From contig BQJF01000024.1 of assembly GCA_021604565.1 (NCBI GenBank), forward strand, positions 1-48,405: a stretch of DNA of 48,405 nt, in the 5' to 3' direction. Shown one piece after another: positions 35,305 to 42,605 of this stretch. Each line of letters starts with the position of its first letter. Within the stretch, counting starts at the first letter, position 1. This stretch comes from Minwuia thermotolerans. Lineage in GTDB: Bacteria; Pseudomonadota; Alphaproteobacteria; Minwuiales; Minwuiaceae. Under the pieces are notes generated by a model, which ran no database searches, was not told the origin of the DNA, and saw only the letters and a program-made list of their open reading frames with translations. The position numbers and the translations under genes were made by a program.

Positions 35305-35327
35305 CGTCCCCGCGGGGTGCGGGGGCG
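35305..35327 (+). promoter_or_regulatory. Hairpin covering the start of the TRAP small permease gene
   Basis: CGTCCCCGC and GCGGGGGCG form a 9-bp stem (one G-U pair) with loop GGGGT. The 3' arm contains the G-rich ribosome site and the first base of the GTG start of the next gene. It may lower permease translation relative to the binding protein and protect the upstream message. Confidence 0.5.
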
Positions 35328-35866
35328 TGAGGCTGCTGCTCAGCGCCTATCGGCTGCTCTATGGCACCAACTCGCTGATCCAGCGGATTGCGCTGGGGCT
35401 CGGCATGGCCGTTGTCGCCTTTGCCGTCCTGTCGCTGTTCGCGGCGGCGGTGGAGCGGCATGTCACCGGGCGCGGCTATGCCTGGATGAACGACCTGCCG
35501 CCCTTCCTGCTGCCATGGTGCGTCTTCCCGTTGATGGGGGTACTGCTGCGCAGTGGTCGCCATATCTCGGTGGATGTCGCGCCGACCCTGCTGCCTGCCG
35601 GACCTGCCCGGATCCTGCGTCTGGTGGTGGGACTGATCGCGCTCGTTTCCGGCATCTATTTCTGCAACGCGGGGATCGAGGCGACGGGCTTCTTCCGCAT
35701 GCTGGGGGAAGTCACGGAGACGGAGATCCAGTTCCCGTTCTGGTTCCTGTACGCGGCCTTTCCGACCGGTTTCGGCATCCTGGCGCTGTTCGCGCTGGAG
35801 ATGGTGCTGCGCGAGATCCTGGAACTGGCGGGCATGCAGCCCGATGAAGGGACGGAGCCGACATGA
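35327..35866 (+). CDS. TRAP transporter small permease (DctQ family)
   Basis: A 179-residue inner-membrane protein with four hydrophobic segments (about residues 20-45, 60-78, 95-115 and 137-160), the normal layout of DctQ subunits. WMNDLPPFLLPWCVFPLMGVL and the GRHISVDV turn are family-like. DctQ anchors the large permease and helps dock the binding protein. The start is GTG, partly inside a hairpin. Its stop overlaps the DctM start by 4 bases (ATGA). Confidence 0.88.
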   Translation: MRLLLSAYRLLYGTNSLIQRIALGLGMAVVAFAVLSLFAAAVERHVTGRGYAWMNDLPPFLLPWCVFPLMGVLLRSGRHISVDVAPTLLPAGPARILRLVVGLIALVSGIYFCNAGIEATGFFRMLGEVTETEIQFPFWFLYAAFPTGFGILALFALEMVLREILELAGMQPDEGTEPT

Positions 35867-37128
35867 TCGCACCCGCCGCCTTTCTGGCACTGGTCCTGCT
35901 GATCCTCTCGGTGCCGATCTTTCTGGTTTTCGGGATCGGTTCCAGCCTTGTTGCCACCCTGGAACTGCATCAGCCGTTCACGACCCTGCTGCAGGTTTCG
36001 TTCGGTGCGGTGACCAAGCATGTGCTGCTTTCGATCCCGCTGTTCATCTTTGCCGGCCTTGTCATGCTGCAGGCTGGAGTGGCGCGGCGGCTCGTCCATC
36101 TTTCGGTTACCCTGGTCGGCCATCTGCCGGGCGGCCTCGGCATCGCCATGGTGCTGGCCATGGGGTTCTTCGCCGCCTTCTGCGGCTCCATCCTGGCCGC
36201 GATCACGGCTGTCGGTTCCATCCTGATGCCGATCATGGTGGAGCGGGGATATACAAAGCGCTTCGTCGTCGTGCTGGCCGCCACGGCTGGCCTGCTGGAG
36301 GCACTGATACCGCCATCGAACGGGGCCATCATCTTCAGCGCGCTGACCAATGTGCCGGTGTCGAAGACCTTTGCCGCCGGTATCCTGCCCGGCTTCGTCT
36401 TCATGGCGCTGCTGATCGTCTATGTCATGTGGGCCTGCCGGAAGATGCCGCGCGATGACCGCTCCGGCTGGCGGGCACGGGGGCAGGCCCTTGTCGCCGC
36501 CATTCCCGGCCTGATGACGCCGCTGATCATTCTGGGCGGCATCTATTCGGGCCTGCTTACCCCGTCGGAATCTGCTTCTGTTGCCGCCTTCTGGGCGATT
36601 GTCGTCGGTTTTCTGGTGCATCGCGAACTGACGGTGCGCGGGTTGCTGGAGGCGCTGAAGGCGACGGCGATCATGACAACCGTGATCTTTTCCATCATCG
36701 CCATGGCGACGTTCCTGTCGGTGATCCTGACCTTCACCCGGGCGCCGCAGGACCTGGTCACCTTCTTCGTCGAGTTCGGTGCGACACCGCTAACGTTCCT
36801 GATCATGGTGGGCGTGATCTGTCTGCTGCTGGGGACCTTCCTGGAGGTCGTGCCGGTGATCTATCTGACCATTCCGGTCTTCATCGCCGTCATCGACCAC
36901 CTGGGGATCGACATCATCCACTTCTACGTGGTGTTCAGCGCCTTCGTCGGCCTGGGCCTGCTGACGCCACCGGTCTGTGTCGGGGTCTATACGGCGGCGG
37001 CAGTGATCGACGAGGCACCGGACCGTGCCTTCCGCGCCGTTCCGGCCTTCGTCATGGTCGGCCTGATCTATGCGGCGCTGATGATCGCTTTCCCCATCAT
37101 CTCGACATGGCTGCCGTCGATGATCTGA
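35863..37128 (+). CDS. TRAP transporter large permease (DctM family)
   Basis: The ion-coupled transport subunit, 421 residues with about 11-12 hydrophobic segments. Family features include SIPLFIFAGLVMLQAGVARRL, the GFFAAFCGSILAAITAVGSI re-entrant-type region, IPPSNGAIIFSALTNVPV and VGLGLLTPPVCVGVYTAAAV. With DctP and DctQ it forms a complete Na+-coupled TRAP importer. It ends 16 bases from the convergent phosphohexomutase gene; no hairpin is seen in that short gap. Confidence 0.93.
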   Translation: MIAPAAFLALVLLILSVPIFLVFGIGSSLVATLELHQPFTTLLQVSFGAVTKHVLLSIPLFIFAGLVMLQAGVARRLVHLSVTLVGHLPGGLGIAMVLAMGFFAAFCGSILAAITAVGSILMPIMVERGYTKRFVVVLAATAGLLEALIPPSNGAIIFSALTNVPVSKTFAAGILPGFVFMALLIVYVMWACRKMPRDDRSGWRARGQALVAAIPGLMTPLIILGGIYSGLLTPSESASVAAFWAIVVGFLVHRELTVRGLLEALKATAIMTTVIFSIIAMATFLSVILTFTRAPQDLVTFFVEFGATPLTFLIMVGVICLLLGTFLEVVPVIYLTIPVFIAVIDHLGIDIIHFYVVFSAFVGLGLLTPPVCVGVYTAAAVIDEAPDRAFRAVPAFVMVGLIYAALMIAFPIISTWLPSMI

Positions 37129-37144
37129 CGCGGCGGGCGTGCGG

Positions 37145-38527
37145 TCACAGGTCGGCGGGGGCTTCCAGGCCGGAGGCGGTGAGCTGTTCGACCAGGGAGA
37201 CCTTCAGGCGCTCCAGTCCCTCCGCCGTCGTTGCCTCGCAGCGGGCCACCAGAACGGGCTGCGTGTTGGAGGCACGCAGCAGCCACCAGCCGTCGTCGTT
37301 CATCACACGGGCGCCGTCGATGTCGGAGAACGCGGTGCCGGCCTGCCTCAGGCGGGCCACCACTTCCTCGATCACCGTGAACTTGCGCTCGTCGGCGCAA
37401 TCGAAACGCAGTTCCGGCGTGTTCAGCAGGGCGGGCATGGCCTTGCGCATTTCCGCGACCGACTGGTCGGCGTTGGCCAGCATGTCCAGGAACCGCACAC
37501 CCACATACAGCGCATCGTCGAAGCCGTACCACTTGTCGGCATAGAAGATATGGCCGGACATTTCCCCGGCGAGCGGGCATTTCAGTTCCGCCATCTTCGC
37601 CTTGATCAGGGAGTGGCCGCTGCGGAACATCAGTGGGTCGCCACCGGCTTCCCTGATGCCGTCGAACAGGATCTGGCTCGACTTCACATCCGCGATGATC
37701 GTCGCCCCCGGATGGTCCGCCAGCACGGCACGTGACAGCAGCAGCATGATCTGGTCGCCGTAGAGCATCACGCCATCGCCGTCGACGACACCGATCCGAT
37801 CCCCGTCGCCGTCGAAGCCAATACCGAAATCGGCACCGATGCCCCGGACAGCACTGGCAAGCTGCTCCATGTTGGCAGGCACGGTCGGGTCAGGATGATG
37901 ATTGGGGAAGGTGCCGTCCACTTCCTCGCAGATCAGCATGTGGCGGCCGGGCAGTCGGCGCACCAGGTCATTGATCACTGCACCGGCGGCACCGTTTCCA
38001 CAATCCCAGACCACGGAGAACTCACGCTTCGAGCCATAGGCGGCGGCCACGGCTTCCGTGTAGCCGTCGGCGATATCACGCTTCGTCTCCGTCCCGGAAC
38101 CGGTGACGAAGTCACCTGCGGCAGCAGTCGTGCCCAGTTCCTGGATATCGTCACCGAAGAACGCCTTGCCCGACAGCATCATCTTCAGGCCGTTCATGTC
38201 CGGCGGATTGTGGGAGCCGGTGACCATGATCCCGGCATCGGCAGGCAGGTGATAGGTGGCGAAATAGAGCATCGGCGTCGGGCCGAGGCCGATGTCGGTC
38301 ACATCGCAGCCGGTGCTCCGCAGCCCCTCGCTCAGTGCCGCCGAAAGCGACGGTGAACTCATGCGTCCGTCCCGGCCGATGGCCACGTGGCTTCCCCCTT
38401 CACGCACCACGCGGGTGCCGAAGGCCGCGCCGATGGCGCGCGCATCGTCTTCGGTCAGGGTCTCGCCATAGGTGCCGCGCACGTCATACTCGCGCAGCAC
38501 GGTCGGATGGAACGCGTGGGCCTTCAT
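37145..38527 (-). CDS. Phosphomannomutase/phosphoglucomutase
   Basis: An alpha-D-phosphohexomutase of 460 residues of the AlgC/CpsG type. The catalytic phosphoserine is Ser105 in VTGSHNPPD, the metal loop is GFDGDGDRIG, the sugar-specificity loop is GEMSGHIF, and the C-terminal phosphate-binding block is RASNTQP. It interconverts the 1- and 6-phosphates of mannose or glucose. ATG 38527 follows GAGGGAGAG; an upstream TTG in frame is not needed. Next to galU and a UDP-glucose dehydrogenase gene it could supply glucose-1-phosphate for UDP-sugars. Confidence 0.93.
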   Translation of the reverse strand: MKAHAFHPTVLREYDVRGTYGETLTEDDARAIGAAFGTRVVREGGSHVAIGRDGRMSSPSLSAALSEGLRSTGCDVTDIGLGPTPMLYFATYHLPADAGIMVTGSHNPPDMNGLKMMLSGKAFFGDDIQELGTTAAAGDFVTGSGTETKRDIADGYTEAVAAAYGSKREFSVVWDCGNGAAGAVINDLVRRLPGRHMLICEEVDGTFPNHHPDPTVPANMEQLASAVRGIGADFGIGFDGDGDRIGVVDGDGVMLYGDQIMLLLSRAVLADHPGATIIADVKSSQILFDGIREAGGDPLMFRSGHSLIKAKMAELKCPLAGEMSGHIFYADKWYGFDDALYVGVRFLDMLANADQSVAEMRKAMPALLNTPELRFDCADERKFTVIEEVVARLRQAGTAFSDIDGARVMNDDGWWLLRASNTQPVLVARCEATTAEGLERLKVSLVEQLTASGLEAPADL

Positions 38528-38541
38528 CGTCTGGCTCTCCC

Positions 38542-39855
38542 TCAATCGACGGTCCTGCGACCGATGCTGACATAGCGCAGGCCGGCGTTCCGCATCTCAT
38601 CCAGCGCATAGATGTTGCGCAGGTCGATCAGCAGCGGTTCCGACAGCAGTCCCTTGACCCGCTCCAGGTCCAGCGCGCGGTAGGCATTCCATTCCGTCAG
38701 GATCGTGGCACCATCCGCGCCCTTCATCGCATCGTAGGCATCATCGCACCAGGTGATGCCGGGCATCATCTTCGATGCCTCTTCCATGCCCTCCGGATCG
38801 TGGGCGCGCAGGCTGGCCCCGGCTTTCTGCAGCGCGGGCAGGATGTCCAGGCTGGGACTCTCGCGCATGTCGTCGGTATTCGGCTTGAAGGTCACGCCCA
38901 GCACGGCAATCGTCTTGCCGGAGACGTCGCCGCCAAAGGCATCGATGATCTTCTGCGCCATTGCGCGCTTGCGATCCTCGTTGACCTGATCGACGGCTTC
39001 GATGATGCGCAGGGGACTGCCGTTCTGCTCCGCTGTCGCGATCAGGGCGCGAATGTCCTTGGGGAAGCAGGACCCGCCATAGCCCGGCCCCGCATGCAGG
39101 AACAGGTTGCCGATGCGCTTGTCCAGGCCGATGCCGCGCGCCACCGCTTGCACGTCACCACCAACCTGTTCGCACAGGTTCGCGATCTCGTTGATGAAGG
39201 TGATCTTGGTGGCCAGGAAGCAGTTGGCCGCGTACTTGATCAGCTCCGATGTCTCCAGCGTGGTGAAGACCATCGGGGTCTCGTTCAGGAACAGCGGCCG
39301 GTAGAGATCGCGCATGACCTGCTCCGCCTTTTCCGACTCTACGCCGCAGACGATGCGGTTCGGGCGCATGAAGTCCTCAATCGCCGCGCCTTCGCGCAGG
39401 AACTCCGGGTTGGAGACGACGTCGAACTCGGCAGTCGGATTGGCCTTGGCCAGGATCCGTTTCACCTCCGCGCCGGTGCCGACCGGAACCGTCGACTTGG
39501 TGACCACGACCGTATAGCCGGAGACCGCATTGGCGACCTCTTCCGCCGCACCGTAGACATAGCTGAGGTCGGCATCGCCCGCGCCCCGGCGGCTGGGGGT
39601 GCCCACCGCGATGAACACCGCGTCGATATCCGCCACCGCTGCCTTCAGGTCGGTGGTGAAGCGCAGCCGCCCCGCCTCCACATTGCGGGCGACCAGATTG
39701 TCGAGACCGGGTTCGAAGATCGGCATCACGCCGTCCAGCAGGCGCGTGATCTTGTCGGCGTCCTTGTCGACGCAGATCACGTCGTGACCGAACTCGGAAA
39801 AGCAGGCACCGGAGACCAGGCCAACGTAGCCCGTGCCGATCATTGCAACTTTCAT
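38542..39855 (-). CDS. ugd: UDP-glucose 6-dehydrogenase
   Basis: An NAD+-dependent enzyme of 437 residues oxidising UDP-glucose to UDP-glucuronate. The N-terminal dinucleotide fold starts MKVAMIGTGYVGLVSGACF; the catalytic cysteine is Cys263 in GPGYGGSCFPKD; LGVTFKPNTDDMRESPS marks the UDP-binding C-terminal domain. Length matches the single-domain-pair bacterial form. It lies between galU and the phosphohexomutase gene on the same strand (gaps of 29 and 14 bases), so UDP-glucuronate for an exopolysaccharide or glycolipid is the likely product of the operon. Confidence 0.95.
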   Translation of the reverse strand: MKVAMIGTGYVGLVSGACFSEFGHDVICVDKDADKITRLLDGVMPIFEPGLDNLVARNVEAGRLRFTTDLKAAVADIDAVFIAVGTPSRRGAGDADLSYVYGAAEEVANAVSGYTVVVTKSTVPVGTGAEVKRILAKANPTAEFDVVSNPEFLREGAAIEDFMRPNRIVCGVESEKAEQVMRDLYRPLFLNETPMVFTTLETSELIKYAANCFLATKITFINEIANLCEQVGGDVQAVARGIGLDKRIGNLFLHAGPGYGGSCFPKDIRALIATAEQNGSPLRIIEAVDQVNEDRKRAMAQKIIDAFGGDVSGKTIAVLGVTFKPNTDDMRESPSLDILPALQKAGASLRAHDPEGMEEASKMMPGITWCDDAYDAMKGADGATILTEWNAYRALDLERVKGLLSEPLLIDLRNIYALDEMRNAGLRYVSIGRRTVD

Positions 39856-39884
39856 GTGGATCTACCTTTCGGCGTACCTGGCGG

Positions 39885-40763
39885 TCAGAGCGTTCTTGCG
39901 AGGGCGCGAATATGGGCGGCGACGTCCGGTCCCATATCCTCCCGTGCCAGGGCATAGGCGATGGTCGCCTGAATGAAACCGACCTTGTCGCCGCAGTCAT
40001 AGCGGACGCCTTCGAAGCGATGGCCGTGAAACGGCTGCTTGCCGATCATCCGTGCGAGGGAGTCGGTCAACTGGATCTCGTTGCCCGCGCCGGGGTCCTG
40101 GCTCTCCAGCAGGCCGAAGATCTCCGGCTGCAGGATATAGCGCCCGATGACGGCCATGGTGGAGGGGGCCACATCCGGTGCCGGCTTCTCGACCAGGCCC
40201 AGCACCTCTGCCAGATCGCCCGTGACCTTGCCGGGGGAGACGATGCCATAGCGGTTTGTATGCTCCGGCGGGACATCCATGACAGCGATCATGTTGCCGC
40301 CGCGCCGGTCATGTGCGCTCACCATCTGCTGGAGGCAGGGAACGTCGGACAGGATCAGGTCATCGGCCAGCAGCACGGCGAAGGGTTCATTGCCCACCAG
40401 GTTGCGCGCGCACCAGACCGCGTGACCCAGGCCCAGAGGCTCCTGCTGACGGGTATATGCGATGGTACCTGCGCGCGGCAGGACGGAGGTCACGAGGTCA
40501 AGGATCTCTTCCTTGCCACGGTCCTTCAGATTGGTCTGCAGTTCCCAGGAATGGTCGAAATGATCCTCGATGGCCGACTTGCCGCGACCCGTGACGAAGA
40601 TGAACTCCTCGATCCCCGCCGCCTGCGCTTCCTCCACCGCGTACTGGATCAGCGGCTTGTCGACGACCGGCAGCATCTCCTTCGGCAGCGACTTGGTCGC
40701 AGGCAGAAACCGCGTGCCCATGCCCCCGACTGGAAATACTGCCTTGCGTACCCGCTTTGCCAT
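39885..40763 (-). CDS. galU: UTP-glucose-1-phosphate uridylyltransferase GalU
   Basis: A nucleotidyltransferase of 292 residues making UDP-glucose from UTP and glucose-1-phosphate. It has the N-terminal VFPVGGMGTRFLPATKSLPK loop, LPVVDKPLIQYAVEEA, AVLLADDLI and the late GNEIQLTDSL and VRYDCGDKVGF blocks. ATG 40763 places MAKRVRKAVFP at the N terminus and has GGAG upstream; an earlier frame opening adds 20 non-family residues. It is the first gene of the three-gene nucleotide-sugar operon. A 6-bp inverted repeat (40861-40877) lies in the 156-base gap shared with the divergent tRNA gene. Confidence 0.95.
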   Translation of the reverse strand: MAKRVRKAVFPVGGMGTRFLPATKSLPKEMLPVVDKPLIQYAVEEAQAAGIEEFIFVTGRGKSAIEDHFDHSWELQTNLKDRGKEEILDLVTSVLPRAGTIAYTRQQEPLGLGHAVWCARNLVGNEPFAVLLADDLILSDVPCLQQMVSAHDRRGGNMIAVMDVPPEHTNRYGIVSPGKVTGDLAEVLGLVEKPAPDVAPSTMAVIGRYILQPEIFGLLESQDPGAGNEIQLTDSLARMIGKQPFHGHRFEGVRYDCGDKVGFIQATIAYALAREDMGPDVAAHIRALARTL

Positions 40764-40919
40764 GACCGCTCCGGTTCCGTCGCCTGATTCGATACCACCA
40801 TTCCGACGCGCGGTTTCTGCCATGGACCTGCGGCCAGAACAAGCTCTGGACAGTTCCGGGCGGTTCCGTCAGAACCGGATTGTGACCTGCGCACACCGCG
40901 CATCCCCATCGCCACATGG

Positions 40920-41006
40920 GGCCGCTTGCTGGAATTGGTAGACAGACCGGACTTAAAATCCGTTGGGCGTATGCCCGTGTGGGTTCAAGTCCCACAGCGG
41001 CCACCA
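40920..41006 (+). tRNA. tRNA-Leu (anticodon UAA)
   Basis: An 87-nt tRNA with encoded CCA. The acceptor stem GGCCGCT / AGCGGCC is perfect, the T arm is GTGGG-TTCAAGT-CCCAC, and there is a long variable arm of the leucine type (TTGGGCGTATGCCCGT region). The anticodon loop CTTAAAA (40952-40958) gives anticodon TAA at 40954-40956, reading UUA and UUG. The first anticodon-stem pair is a C/T mismatch. No integrase or repeated 3' end is nearby, so it does not look occupied as an attachment site. Confidence 0.95.
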
Positions 41007-41029
41007 TTGCGATCCATGCGGAATCTTCT

Positions 41030-41047
41030 GGTTAACGCATTTTAACC
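41030..41047. promoter_or_regulatory. Inverted repeat GGTTAA-N6-TTAACC with CtrA-like half-site
   Basis: A perfect 6-bp inverted repeat lies 24 bases after the tRNA and about 100 bases before the PLP-enzyme gene. Its right arm extends to TTAACCAT, which resembles a CtrA half-site, but the TTAA spacing is 6 where CtrA sites have 7. A dimeric regulator site is equally possible. Confidence 0.35.
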
Positions 41048-41150
41048 ATCTTGATTCACCGCATCTTAAACCCGGCACCGGCATTCTTTGCCCAGCAAGA
41101 ATTGCCGCCGTCCCAGAATGGGATGGTTGTTGGAGCCGAGGAGCCTGATC

Positions 41151-42500
41151 ATGGACCGCGAGAATGCAATCCCACCCGAAGCCCTGACGGGCAGCCTGCG
41201 TGACTTCCGTGAGATCAAGGGGGCCAACCTGCTTGGCCGGGTTGATCCGTTCTTCGAATGGCAGAACCTGCGTCGTCGCAATGAGCTCTGGCCCTATTCG
41301 CGTTCCACCTCCACCGCGCCGACGTCGTCATGCAGCGCGCTGGACGATACCGGCCAGGCGCTGGACGGTGTCAACTTCGCCTCCCAGGATTACCTCAGCC
41401 TGGCGTCACATCCGGAAGTGAAGGCAGCCGCCACCGAGGCTGTCGAGCGCTATGGCGTGCACAGTGCCGGTTCCGCCGCGCTGCTGGGCAACACCACCGG
41501 GTCCCTGCGTCTGGAGCAGGAGATCTCCGATTTTACCGGCCGCGATCACACGGTCCTGTTCCCCACCGGCTGGTCCGCCGGTTTCGGCGCGATCCAGGGG
41601 CTGGTCCGCCCGGATGACCATGTCGTCATGGACGTGCTGGCGCATTCCTGCATGCAGCAGGGTGCCGCCGCAGCGACCCGCAACATTCATCTGCACGGCC
41701 ATCTCAACCTTGACGGTGTGAAGCGGAAGCTGAAGCGCATTCGCGACCGTGATGCGGTGAACGGCATCCTGGTGGTCACGGAAAGCCTGTTCTCCATGGA
41801 TTCCGACACGCCGAAGATCCGGGAACTGCAGGAGCTCTGCCGCGAATACAACGCCACGCTGCTGGTCGATGCGGCCCATGACCTGGGCTGCCTGGGCGAG
41901 GATGGTCGCGGTCAGTTGGGTCTGCAGAACATGCTGGATGATGTGGACATCATCGTCGGCAGCTTCTCCAAGACCTTCGCCTCCAACGGTGGCTTCGTCG
42001 TCGCCGGTTCCAAGTCGGTGAAGGAATACCTGAAGTACTACAGTGCGCCGCAGACCTTCTCCAACGCCCTGTCGCCGATGCAGTCGGCCGTGGTGCTGAA
42101 GGCCTTCGAGATCGTGCGCTCCGAGGAAGGCCGCAAGCTGCGCAAGTCCCTGATGGACAACACGCTGTACCTGCGCGAGCAACTGAAGCTGGCCAAGTTC
42201 GATGCAACGGGTGACCCGTCTGCCATCGTGCCAGTGCATATCGGTGCCGAAGGTCTGGCGCGCATCGCAGCGCAGGAACTGCAGGCCCGTGGCGCGATCG
42301 TCAACCTGGTGGAATATCCGGCTGTTGCCCGCAACGGCGCCCGGTTCCGCCTGCAGGTCATGGCGCATCATTCGAAGCAGGAGATCGATGCCCTGGTCAG
42401 CCGGATGCGCGACTCCCTGGATGCGGCAGAGCCGCGTTTCGAACCCTACCGCCTGTCCGGCAAGCAGAAGATCATCAACCCGGTCGCCAAGGTTGCCTGA
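41151..42500 (+). CDS. PLP-dependent alpha-oxoamine synthase-like enzyme
   Basis: A fold-type I PLP enzyme of 449 residues. It resembles the alpha-oxoamine synthase group (serine palmitoyltransferase, 2-amino-3-ketobutyrate CoA ligase, 8-amino-7-oxononanoate synthase): NFASQDYLSLASHP, GVHSAGSAALLGN, LEQEISDFTG, LVDAAHDLGCLGEDGRG with the PLP-binding Asp, and the internal-aldimine lysine Lys274 in GSFSKTFAS. These enzymes condense an amino acid with an acyl-CoA. A 50-residue N-terminal extension (FFEWQNLRRRNELWPYSRST) is seen in serine palmitoyltransferase-like members, but no acyl-carrier or lipid gene is adjacent, so the substrate is open. GAGGAG precedes the ATG. A strong hairpin follows. 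Confidence 0.85.
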   Translation: MDRENAIPPEALTGSLRDFREIKGANLLGRVDPFFEWQNLRRRNELWPYSRSTSTAPTSSCSALDDTGQALDGVNFASQDYLSLASHPEVKAAATEAVERYGVHSAGSAALLGNTTGSLRLEQEISDFTGRDHTVLFPTGWSAGFGAIQGLVRPDDHVVMDVLAHSCMQQGAAAATRNIHLHGHLNLDGVKRKLKRIRDRDAVNGILVVTESLFSMDSDTPKIRELQELCREYNATLLVDAAHDLGCLGEDGRGQLGLQNMLDDVDIIVGSFSKTFASNGGFVVAGSKSVKEYLKYYSAPQTFSNALSPMQSAVVLKAFEIVRSEEGRKLRKSLMDNTLYLREQLKLAKFDATGDPSAIVPVHIGAEGLARIAAQELQARGAIVNLVEYPAVARNGARFRLQVMAHHSKQEIDALVSRMRDSLDAAEPRFEPYRLSGKQKIINPVAKVA

Positions 42501-42533
42501 TCCGGTTTCTGCGCCGAACAAGGCCTGAACGCA

Positions 42534-42566
42534 TTCGGCCCTCCCCTTTGTCAGGGGGGGGCCGAA
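42534..42566. terminator. Strong hairpin between the PLP-enzyme gene and htpG
   Basis: A 14-bp stem with one G-U pair, from TTCGGCCCTCCCCT and its complement, closing a TTGTC loop. It lies between two convergent genes. Only short T runs flank it (CTGTTT), so it may act on both strands with modest intrinsic strength. Confidence 0.6.
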
Positions 42567-42605
42567 CTGTTTGCGGGCGGTGCCGCAGTCAAACAGTGAA
42601 ACTGT

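Noticed and set aside
40880..40908. A tRNA promoter from TTGTGA with a downstream -10
   Set aside because: The hexamer at 17-base spacing (around 40903) is GC-rich and does not resemble a -10 element.
40920..41006. tRNA-Leu as an integration site for a mobile element
   Set aside because: No integrase gene and no repeat of the tRNA 3' end were seen on either side.
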